Below, in pieces: positions 33,908 to 43,020 of a DNA stretch of 64,000 nucleotides. The stretch is from Podospora bellae-mahoneyi (taxonomy: Eukaryota > Ascomycota > Sordariomycetes > Sordariales > Podosporaceae). Positions within the stretch are counted from its first letter, which is position 1; every line of letters starts with the position of its first letter. Location of the stretch: NCBI RefSeq assembly GCF_035222275.1, contig NC_085881.1, positions 2,666,001-2,730,000 on the forward strand, given 5' to 3'. The notes below the pieces were generated by a model that worked only from the letters and a program-made list of their open reading frames with translations, was not told the origin of the DNA and searched no databases. The position numbers were made by a program, and so were the translations under genes.

Positions 33908-36060
33908 TTAGATAATCTTTATCAGTGACCTGGCTTTCCCTTCGCACCACCTATCGAGATCACCAAAGTAGCCCATCATGTATCCAATTCTCTCATAGCA
34001 TCCTGGTTCATTGATAGTTGACGTCTCCACCTTGCCAGCCCGTTTCAAGATCAAGCAGAACTCGTCAGCGTCATTGTACAGGCCCATGCGGAGACAAAAT
34101 ACCTCTTGGCCAACTGTCACCGTGCCATCGTAGAGGTAATACCAGCAGTCTACAAACATCAGCCTCTCGTCCCCATTGACTGCCAGTAGAAGGTCGTAAA
34201 CAGATGCAGATTTGGGGTAGCGCAGTATCTTGGGATCGACATGAGATCCCTCTTTCATTCGTCCGGCGCAAATAGTTCCTGACAAAATAACGTGCCCCGA
34301 TTCGACTTCTCCCATTACGTCTGGACCAGCTAGGAGTACGCTTGCATCCACAACGCTGCAAGCATCGTTCTTAGCCCGTTGTCGGAATTTGTTCATGGCG
34401 ATGGGTCCGTCGATTGATACCCATGACCAGCTTGGCCCACGCCACCGCTGTGGTGCCTGCTTATAGCCGACAGACCACCAGCATAAATCAGGTAGCAGCG
34501 TGCTCCTCCATAGTCCCGCAAGATATTCGTCATCCGGCCGCAAACGTCTCTGGATTTGTTTTGCCACTCCTGACAATGCTGGTAGCTTGTCTCGTGGATA
34601 TGAAAGACTTAGCGCTGTGTAGCACTCTACTGCTCTTCCCCAGGGCGTCGCATTAACCTCGAGGTTGGCGGCTTCTTCAAGACTCTCTGGCTTCTTCTTG
34701 GGTGCCTTCAAAGCAGCCTCGGAGAGAGAAAATACACGTTTGTCGAGTGGCTCACTGTGCTTTGGCCGGTAATCGTATCGCCCAACCCCAGGGTGACATT
34801 CGCACGCTATGAGTTCTGCGCATTCGAAGAGAAGTTCTTCCTTGGTGAAGTGCAGTAATCGGCGAGATAAAAGGCGCTCTTGAAAAACCCAGGCTCGTGT
34901 CAGGAGCGGCAAATACTTCCTTCGGTTTCCGTGGTGGTCAACTCCCCAGGGCAATGGAAGATGTCGATTCGACAGGTCCGTTCTGATCAGCAGCTCGTAA
35001 TCTGTTCCGTCTGGTCCTTTGACTGTAATTTCTTTTGGCCTTCTTTCGGTAGGTACGTCTCCATAGAATCCACCATTGTCATCCTCTGATGCAGTGGCAC
35101 ACTATAGTGGAAGAAGAGATGCTGTCAGTGAGGACCCCAGAGAGAAAGGGAAAGGGAACAAACCAAAGTAAGATGGCTATTCTCGTAAATGAAGATCATT
35201 TCAGCCGACTGGTGCTGCCAGTCCGTTTCCGAGTCTTGTATAATGCACAGAGAGTCGATCCACAGATAGTCAAATCCTAGACGCCTTGTAACATCAATGG
35301 CATGTTGAAATGTTGCGGGGAGATCGTTCCAAACAATCTCCTGGCGATTGGTCTCGAGTGTCCATGATGTAGTCATGCATTTCGGTCTCGAACCACCCCA
35401 GCAGTGCGAAAGACACAGATATGGCTTCGACTCACCGGGACGTGGCTCATACAACTTGACGGGTAGTTGGCGAACATCAAGAACCCTTGCCGGTAAATTT
35501 GGAGCTCCAGACACCCTACCACACATTGAGTGTCTTTCCTCGCAAACCTTCAACCAAGCCTGAATCTTGTCAAAGCTCACGCCATCATCCTTGCTAGGGC
35601 AGGCCAATCTTGGGCTCCATATAGGTATGTCCGGAAATGGAGATGGCTTCCCGGGAGCGGTCAATATCTCAAATGATATGGCTTTCCGAAGGGAGTTTGC
35701 GGAACCTCCGGCAGACGATAATAGGTTAGACCATCTCGGAAGTACGAGTGAACCGTCGTTCTCGGCTTGCCAAACAATATAGTGATGGGGTTTGTTGTCT
35801 GTGTCAACATCCGCACATTTTAGAATCCCTTGCTCCACACAGGCTTCTCCAACCGCGGACGTAAACACGCAGCGAGCGCAAGTACTTGGGTAGATTCCTC
35901 GTGAGCTCCCAACCCGAAGGCAACGGTATCCTGGCAGGGATTTGTCTCTAATCCTGGAACAAGAGGGGCATGAGGAGATTTCATTCGGACTTGGTGGTCT
36001 TGAACGAAGGCTGTCGAGTATATCATTGATGTCGTTGAGATCGTCATCGACATTCGCCAT
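33908..36060 (-). CDS. HET-domain protein (heterokaryon incompatibility)
   Basis: CDS complement(join(33908..35101,35164..36060)), 696 aa. The 62-nt intron (GTTTGT...CTATAG) joins ENSHLTL to CATASEDDNGG in frame. HET-domain text: YLCLSHCWGG, TNRQEIVWNDLPATFQHAIDV, LGFDYLWIDSLCIIQDSETDWQ, then after the intron the later blocks LTRAWVFQERLLSRRLLHF and ELLFEC. The C-terminal third (WRGPSWSWVSIDGP...) is typical of the large stand-alone HET family. The N-terminal 60 residues hold a CPSC...C pattern of unknown role. Such proteins induce cell death on non-self recognition; its partner is unknown. No NACHT or repeat domain, unlike the NLR at 3057. Confidence 0.9.
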
Positions 36061-36217
36061 TTTTCAAAGCTGCAGAAAGGTGATGTGCGGGGTTGGCACT
36101 GTTGGCAGGCTGTTGGGCAGAAAATAGAAAAGAGGGGCCCCCGGTACACCAGCACATCTCATGCAACTTGTTGGAGTCGGAAGGCACTCTCGCTTCGTCT
36201 ATTGCATTAGACAAAAT

Positions 36218-36811
36218 TTACGACCTCTTTGTTAATCTCAACATCAAATCGCTTCCAATCCAAAATACCCCGCTGCTTGATCTGATCGGTTTTTGAGGAT
36301 CAACCAACGCCATATCATACCGCTGCAATAGCTGTGGATTTTTTTTTGAGCAGCACAGGTATAGATTCTTCAACTGACACATCAACAGAACACCTACCTC
36401 AAAAAAGATCTTGTTCAACTCCATCAGTGCGATTCGCTTCCCAGACACTGGTACTTTCCATTCCCGAACGCAAGCTCCAACAGAGTTCATCAACTTCAGC
36501 CGCTCTGCGTCGGCCTCCTCCTCTAGCCAGCGCTCCGGTCGAAACACGTCAGCACCCTTCCTAAATACCTCCTTCAATCGCATTATTCCCGAGTAGTTAT
36601 GGGAGACTTGGGTGCCCTCCGGAACATGGAACCCGCAAATACTATCACCACCTTTCGGCACCTTGCCGCTGGTGAGCATTTCGATCATCCAGGCGGATGA
36701 GAACCTTGCGAGTGTGGGGCCGGGGATGTGACGGAGGCGGGAGTAGGAATTGTAGCAATGGGCGACGTAAACTGCCAGTGTGGTGGCTAGGAAGAGCCAT
36801 AATGTGGTCAT
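36218..36811 (-). pseudogene. Cytochrome P450 remnant (pisatin-demethylase-like)
   Basis: ATG 36811 starts a normal microsomal P450 N-terminus (membrane anchor, LRHIPGPTLARFS). After about 50 residues it jumps to text found just before the heme loop (GGDSICGFHVPEGTQV, FRPERW). Some 300 residues, including the I helix and ExxR, are missing. The heme loop is out of frame: the shifted frame reads LAFGNGKYQCLG, then KRIALMELNKIFFE returns in the original frame, so two single-base indels flank the Cys loop. A spliceable intron (GTAGGT...CACAG, about 36342-36414) still leads to the family C-terminus LLQRYDMALVDP...TKRS. Clearly non-functional. The intact P450 at 46585-48258 is of a similar type. 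Confidence 0.85.
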
Positions 36812-37335
36812 CTTGACGCTGGTGGTTGTTTGGGCTGAGTGGTTTTTGTCGGGAGAAAACGAGGAGCTGCCGTCAAAGAAATCGATGCCAATGTCAACTC
36901 ATTCTTGGCGGGTCATGCTGGCTGCGAGGGTGGTGATTGGTGATAGCTCTAGCTACTTCAACACTAGACCGCGGAAGCGATTTTGTCCTTGGAGCTCGCA
37001 ATGCTCTCTGGGAGTGCTAAGCCTCGAGCGAGGTGGCATTCTCATGCGGGGCACTTGGTCACCTTTCCAAAACCCTTAGCACAATGTCAGCCACAAGTCA
37101 CTGACAAAAGGCAGTCGCAAGAAAAAGCTTTGCCATGAACCTCATTGTAGATTGGTCAGTCTAGAAAGATCCCCTGAAACCGGAACGCCTTGTTATTCAG
37201 AGAAACATTCACCCAACCCTTTGTCTACTCATTTCCTTTTCCATACGCCCAACCCATTCCGACCCATTTACAGATGTCGATTGATGCGGGGAAAACCAGC
37301 TAAGAATTGAGAGAAAGGAAGCTGATGCCGCGGGC
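36812..37335. other. Intergenic
   Basis: 5' flank of the P450 remnant and 3' flank of the Cys-rich secreted gene. No gene seen. Confidence 0.5.
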
Positions 37336-37907
37336 TTAAGAAGCCGGGCCATGGTAGTCGCAGCGGTAGGAGCTGATACGGTCGTTCCACCAACCATTGC
37401 CATCGGCAAGGTTTTGGTCGTTCTCGTTCGAATACTGGGCGCCGGTGCAATCCGCACCACTATTTTAGTTGATGATGGTTAGCACACTGGCCATGTCATG
37501 AAGCGAAGAGGGCGCACTTACTCAAACCAGTGGCAGTCGGATTGGTCGACATTCTCGTTGGCAATAGAGCTGATGGCATTGTCAAATTTGGCGGGAATGT
37601 TACCTGAGAATGGGGTGTCAGCAAGAGTAAAAATATGAAAAAGCGGATCGGAATACTTACGACACTCGCCGGTCCAAGAGTAACTGTGAGCACAGTCGCC
37701 CTGAGACCAGATGTGCTCGCAATAATAGATATGCATGCACCCGTCAACTCCCGGGTTGCACTGACCGCGGTCACCCTTGGGACAGAAAGACTTCGTGGAG
37801 TCACAGCTGTCGCGGGCCTCGACCACCGAAATGTTGAAGTTGGCCGGGGCTGCAAGGACAGCAAGCCCCATGGAGAGGATAGTGGCAAAGAAGGAAACAG
37901 AGACCAT
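37336..37907 (-). CDS. Cys-rich secreted protein, candidate effector
   Basis: CDS complement(join(37336..37459,37522..37603,37661..37907)), 150 aa, introns 57 and 62 nt. Signal peptide MVSVSFFATILSMGLAVLA. The mature protein has ten cysteines plus many Trp, Tyr and His (DSCDSTKSFCPKGDRGQC, CMHIYYCEHIW, SDCHWFDGADC, YRCDYHG). No named family recognised. Size, Cys content and secretion fit effector-like, antimicrobial or wall-associated small proteins. The three-exon model keeps frame and ends at TAA 37336. Confidence 0.78.
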
Positions 37908-38652
37908 TTTGGCGGTAATGAGAGGCTTGGGCAAAGGTAAAGGAGTGGCGAATGGGTGGTGGGGCAGGTTGGATGCTTGAGAACAAGAGAAGAAGAAGAT
38001 GATCCTGTTGAGCCCGGGAGAGAAGAGAATTGGGAGGGCAGAAGAGGATGGGAAGTGCTCTATATATACTGGGAATTTGTGACCCACGCTCTACGCGCGG
38101 GGCCTTGCGAATTTTGCTATCTGCTCGCAAATCTGGTTATCTTGAGCGAACAGAAGAGTAAACAATAATCTCGTTGCCTGCTTGGTCTCCACTTGGGAAC
38201 AAGTGACAAGATCAGATGGAAATCGGAAGTCACAGAATCTCGGCCAGTGATGCCGTTTGGGCCGGCCGAGTGCGGCTCTGCGCGCGTCATTGCGGCTCTG
38301 CTCGGCGTCGTTGCGGCTTAGATACGGTTGGAAAATTTTCTTGGAGGAGAAAATTCGTGTGTCTGGTATTTTCTTGGCAGAGGGGAGCTGGGATGAAAGC
38401 AGGAAAGGCAAGGGGGGAATAGAGGCTTTGGAAGCGCGCCCCTCTCCATTCACTCAGCTAGGCGGGCTCGAGGAGTCCAGTCCTGATGAGGATCTTGTTC
38501 AAGAGCTGTGTATCTACGGGATATGGCAAGGAACAACTGACCACAGACAACAACGATGATGCTTTGGATTGGCCAAGAGGCCACCTGTGCGGGCAGCTCT
38601 GGTTTGGAGGGACTGATATCATGACTTGTGTGAATGGATATACACATTACCT
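37908..38652. other. Intergenic
   Basis: Promoter of the Cys-rich secreted gene with a TATATATA near 38062. No other gene seen. Confidence 0.45.
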
Positions 38653-39352
38653 CGGCCTTTGGTCAAGGACGTCCTTTTGGTACGATAACTTGTCAGCTCC
38701 TTTTTTTCCGCAGAAGCTCATGTCACTCAGAGGGCTCTGCGTGCCGGTTGATAGCCGACTTAAGCAGTAGGTTGCATGAGCTGGCACGAGTGACAACTTC
38801 ATGCGGCACTTCTTTCTGCTTTTCACGTGGTTTCGTAATAGATTGGTGACCTCAAGGCCACGAGGAAACCATTCACCTGGCACAGATGACGGTGAGTCAC
38901 ATTAGGTATAAATACGGCTCACAAGTCAATGGCGACATGGGAACCTTTCGCGTAGGCTTTCTGTCTCAAGCCTGGCGGTTCTATTTATCGTCAGCAGACT
39001 CGCTTTACCTCGGTGTAGAAAACCCCTACGTAGACATTGTTATAGGGCCAAGGGCCTTGGTGAATTAAAAGGTTAGAAGGACAGGGCAATATAAGGGTAG
39101 CTTGCCAATAGGCTTTATGAAAGGCCGAAGGGAGTGCGGCAAAGTAACCTTTTCCACGTATATTTAGGGGAGTCCGCTCTTACCTAGCGGGCCAATTATC
39201 TTTTCTTTTCCCTAGTAGTTAATTCAACTTTTTATTATGTTGTAAATTCTACACAGGACCAAGTCCCGTATTGGACATGTCATGGGATCCATGATTCATG
39301 AAGGCCCCTCGTGATTGTATCGTACCAAAAGGACGTCCTTAGCCAAAGGCCG
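38653..39352. mobile_element. TIR-bounded non-autonomous element (MITE-like), about 700 bp
   Basis: The ends are inverted repeats of about 35 bp, 38653-38687 and 39318-39352. Both read CGGCCTTTGG, then two differing bases, then AAGGACGTCC and TTTTGGTACGATA. The interior is AT-rich and has no coding capacity for a transposase. I could not find a convincing target duplication at the outer ends, so the true boundaries may differ by some bases. Confidence 0.6.
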
Positions 39353-39713
39353 ACGCAAGGGATATATCCGCTCACAGATTGTGTCTGCCTAAGACTTGTA
39401 GAAGATTATGACAATTACCATGCAACTTCAAGCCAAACTTTGGGCGGTAAGATATGGGTAGAGAGAGCCGGGGGAGTTCTCACAGGGCAAGGAACGGGAC
39501 CTTCAGCCCTAAGCCGAACCTTTCCATCTTTTGCATATTGCAATCACTTTTCCAGGGAAGCTTTGATCTCAACCATGTGCCATTGTGCAGTTCAGGGTCA
39601 AACGACAGGACAAAAGCCTTGGAAAAATACATGAAACAAAGTATCATTGACTGGCCAACAATGACTATTGAGTCGTCAAACGACCTCCATATTTTGAATC
39701 ATGCCTTTCCCCC
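39353..39713. other. Intergenic
   Basis: Short spacer between the TIR element and the GNAT pseudogene; nothing recognised. Confidence 0.45.
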
Positions 39714-40459
39714 CTAATTCATCTCCTTTTTTTTATTCCACACCATGGACGCAAAGGCTAAACTCTGATCATCCCCCTTGACCTGCACAATCATTCTCCT
39801 TAGTTCCTTGAACCCATGCTTGACATACAAGGCCTCCCCCATTGGTGTCGAAATGACATTAATAGCCTTTTCTTTTTTTCCTTGCGTCCTCCTTCCCCCA
39901 CTCCAACAACTTTGTTACCGCACCACGGCGTCGATACCCTGGCGAGGTAGAGAGCTCGGCCAATTCCATGCGTCTCTAATCAAGTCTATTCTGGTAATAC
40001 TCCCAATCCCGCGCGACGGCAGCGTTGAAGGCCTTCATACGGCACTGGCTGATGTTTTCTTCGCTCGTATCGGGGGGCTGCTTGTCGGACGGCTTTTCTA
40101 GCGGTTGTTCCGGCTCCTTGGCGAGCTCCTCGTAGGTGGTGTTGGGTGATATCCACTGGCTCGTCATTCAGGCCGTCTTTGGGAACTTTGGTCCAGATGG
40201 CGCAGGCGGTGATGGATTTGCTGCCCTGCATGTCGATGTCGCCTGGTGTTCCTGAGTCGGGGACTTTTGCAACCATCAAGATAAAATCTGGAGAGAAGAG
40301 GCAAAAGCGGTATCCTTTGCGGAGTCTCTTCAAGTGATCTTGACGGTATTCTTCTGGGTAGAGGTAGGGTATGTTTTCCGCGTATGGCGCCACGAGTTGG
40401 GCGATTTTGACGATGGTGTCGAGGTCGCCTTTTACGGCGGGGCGGATTGTGATGGACAT
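39714..40459 (-). pseudogene. GNAT-family N-acetyltransferase, disrupted
   Basis: ATG 40459 starts MSITIRPAVKGDLDTIV, a typical fungal GNAT beginning, and continues to DGLNDEPVDI. The frame then changes near 40155-40165 to reach NTTYEELAKEPEQP and AFNAAVARDWEYYQNRLD. A TAG stops it at 39976, yet the same frame continues with MELAELSTSPGYRRRGAVTK, whose GYRRRGAVTKLL matches the acetyl-CoA-binding loop (Q/RxxGxG/A). A second frame change in an A-run near 39868-39882 leads to NVISTPMGEALYVKHGF and an end at TAG 39714. Three lesions in one small gene argue for a pseudogene; the TAG at a likely Gln codon is a C-to-T change of RIP type. Assembly error in the A-run alone could not explain all. Confidence 0.75.
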
Positions 40460-40813
40460 TTTTGATGGAATGTAAGAGTTGAATTCAAAGCTATGGAAAG
40501 CCAACTGCGAGAAGTTAAGAGCTAGAAAACAAACATGCCCAGATTGGCCAGAGCACCCAGCGGAGCGACCTCACTCAGACAGATGGCCAGCGGATGCACC
40601 TGCTCAAACCGAGCAGGCAGGTACAGCCGTCATACCACATCTTGTGTGGAAAAGGCGCCTTTCCGGTCTGTTAGCCGGAGCCTTGAGACTGCGGTTTGAT
40701 CAGGATGATGATAAACTTTCTTCACAGTTGAGGTATCGGAGCGATGTGCCTAGACCGTCCCGCCAGTCGCAGTCCCAGTAATTTACCTACTTGATGATCA
40801 GACTATCTGATGC
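40460..40813. other. Intergenic
   Basis: Spacer between the GNAT remnant and the EH-domain gene; no gene seen. Confidence 0.45.
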
Positions 40814-42106
40814 CTATGAATCAAAGAACCTCACGCCCCTAATCACAACCTTCGGCAGTCTCGTAACTCCCATCCTCTGCTGCTTTATCATATACATCGC
40901 CACGGCAAACTCATCCTTGGTAAGATACCCATCCGTATCCACATCTGCCAGCTCCCATATCTGTCCCAACACCAGATCCGGCAGTTTGGAATTATTCAAG
41001 AAAACACACGCTTCCTCCCCTCTGATCATACCCTTCCCATCCACATCAAGCCTTGCAAAGACCTCATCAAACCGCGCCTTATCCTCCGGCTCGACCAATT
41101 TTTCCTCCCTAATACGATCTAACACCATCCCAAACTCCTCTCTGCTGAGGAACCCCTTGTTGTCTTTATCCACCTGCTGCCAGATCCTCCCCAGCGTCTC
41201 GACTGGTAGACAGGACTGTTCAAAAAAGGGGCTTGCTTCCGTGCCAAGGAGGTATCCTTTCCCTCCTGTGTCAAGCTCGTTAAAGAGCTGGTCGTGGCGG
41301 GCGCGCTGAATGAGCTCCATTGCATGAGCGAACTGTCCTTTGGTCAAATATCCTCGGCTGCCTTCGTCTGCCTGGTCCCAAATTTCAGCAAGGGTTTGGC
41401 TTGGTAGGTTGAACTGTTGAAAGAAGGGCACCGCTTCGTCTCCGTTTATAATCCCATTGCTGTCCTGGTCCAAAGTTTCGAAGATGTCATCCCACTGGGA
41501 TCTAAGATCATGTGGTGGTTCCTCGGTGTATGTTGTGACAACTCCGGTGTTCTGAATTCTTCCCAGATCCTGATCTCCAGTGGTTGAGGGGATGGTGACC
41601 GCGGTGCAGACATCTATCAACTCTTCCGAATCCGAACCGACGTCGTGCACAGTCACCGAAGCCTGACTTTTAGCACTCTTAAGACCTTTAACAGCCAAAA
41701 GAGCAACGGCATCCAGCGCCATGTGCAGTGTATCTCGGTGAGCCTTCAACAATTCCCGCTGACCATTAACCTCAGCCTTAATCGCAAACGTCCACTGCAG
41801 GCCCCGATTGGGGCGCTCGCAGCTGCCAAGGGTTTTGTTGATCTCCTCAGTGACATTCGAGCAGTTCCCGATCGTCGAAAGAGCTCGGTTGTGAACATCC
41901 TCGGGTATGGCTCCGTCATCAATGACAGCCGTATCCTCTCTCAGCAACTCGAGCACGAGCTGAAGCTGCGCCAACTCGCCCGTCACTGCCAAAAGGTCAG
42001 ACCTTGCATCTCGGGAACGCCGACAAAACGTAGCAACCGCCGCTGCCGTTTCCCCGACGACGGCGACAAGATCTAAAAGCGCAGTAGTGATGGATACCGG
42101 AGCCAT
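40814..42106 (-). CDS. Helical N-terminal domain fused to three EH (EF-hand) domains
   Basis: Single exon, 430 aa; ATG 42106 is the first true ATG (upstream open frame has only a GTG). Residues 1-140 are helical with MAPVSITTALLDLVAVVGETAAAV and resemble the N-terminal domain of fungal STAND/cell-death proteins (SesA or helo-like type). Three EH domains follow at about 204-268, 270-333 and 340-410. Each has an EF-hand loop (DQDSNGIINGDE, DTGGKGYLLGTE, DVDGKGMIRGEE) and the LP..L..IW motif for NPF-peptide binding. EH domains occur in Eps15/Ede1/Pan1-type endocytic proteins, usually with long coiled coils, absent here. I infer a link between endocytic or Ca-dependent sensing and a helical effector module, but the N-terminal assignment rests on pattern only. 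Confidence 0.78.
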   Translation of the reverse strand: MAPVSITTALLDLVAVVGETAAAVATFCRRSRDARSDLLAVTGELAQLQLVLELLREDTAVIDDGAIPEDVHNRALSTIGNCSNVTEEINKTLGSCERPNRGLQWTFAIKAEVNGQRELLKAHRDTLHMALDAVALLAVKGLKSAKSQASVTVHDVGSDSEELIDVCTAVTIPSTTGDQDLGRIQNTGVVTTYTEEPPHDLRSQWDDIFETLDQDSNGIINGDEAVPFFQQFNLPSQTLAEIWDQADEGSRGYLTKGQFAHAMELIQRARHDQLFNELDTGGKGYLLGTEASPFFEQSCLPVETLGRIWQQVDKDNKGFLSREEFGMVLDRIREEKLVEPEDKARFDEVFARLDVDGKGMIRGEEACVFLNNSKLPDLVLGQIWELADVDTDGYLTKDEFAVAMYMIKQQRMGVTRLPKVVIRGVRFFDS

Positions 42107-43020
42107 TTTCCGATCGATGATGGACAAAAGCGTCACAACTATCTTCTCACGGAAACCACAGAGCCCAAGATTTCAAGCCTACAACCCCAACCCAGCTGAG
42201 CCCATGCTAACCCAATCCTCACCGTATTCCTCAATCCAACTAGCTCTTCAGCCGCACCACCAGCTGTCCCTCTTCTATTGGTACCAATAACTCCTCTCGC
42301 CATCAACCCCTTCCGAACAAACACCCACTCTAACATCTCCAAGGAGAACCCCAAAAAAGAAATTTAACTCCCAGGGTTAGGGTCGGCCCATTCCGTTGCC
42401 ATGCAACACAGCCCCCTTTATGCACCCCCACTCCCCCCTGAATCCGCTCCAATCGCAAAACACCCAAAAACAGGAGATAAAGTCCGGCTTTTTTTCTGCT
42501 GTACCCCGTAACACAGATTAGTCTTGCAGGCACTGCCTTCTTCTTCTCTTTCAACCTCTATCTCCAAAACAGGCCATTCCTTTTCCCAGACACCGGATTA
42601 TTTGTACGCGGTACATTGCTCGTACCTTTGCTGCGCTATGTATTGACCCTAACCCTGACACTCAGACAAGGGGGGGTTCAAGGGGCAACTACACACCTAC
42701 GTGAATCTCAATCAGCCCACCAACTGTGCCTAAATAAAAGAGGCAAGTTGCGAGGTTGACTTGCGGTTGCGAAATTCTTAAAGGATGTTGGGTGAAATAC
42801 AGAGTGAAAGAAAGCATAAAGGCTAGGGCATGCGCACTGGTTTCTCAAACATGGTTGCCCTGAAGCATCTGGCATGAAGCATGAGTAGCTGTTTATCTTC
42901 AATGGTCTGTAAAGCTCTTTCTTGGGGAGGGGTGGAGTGTAAGACTGGAAGGAGACATTTCCATATTCATTTTTGGTATCAATAACTATTTCCCTGCCCC
43001 AAACTCCACCCCCAATAAAT
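42107..43020. other. Intergenic with two telomere-like motifs
   Basis: AGGGTTAGGGT at 42373-42383 and ACCCTAACCCT at 42646-42656. No gene seen. Confidence 0.5.
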
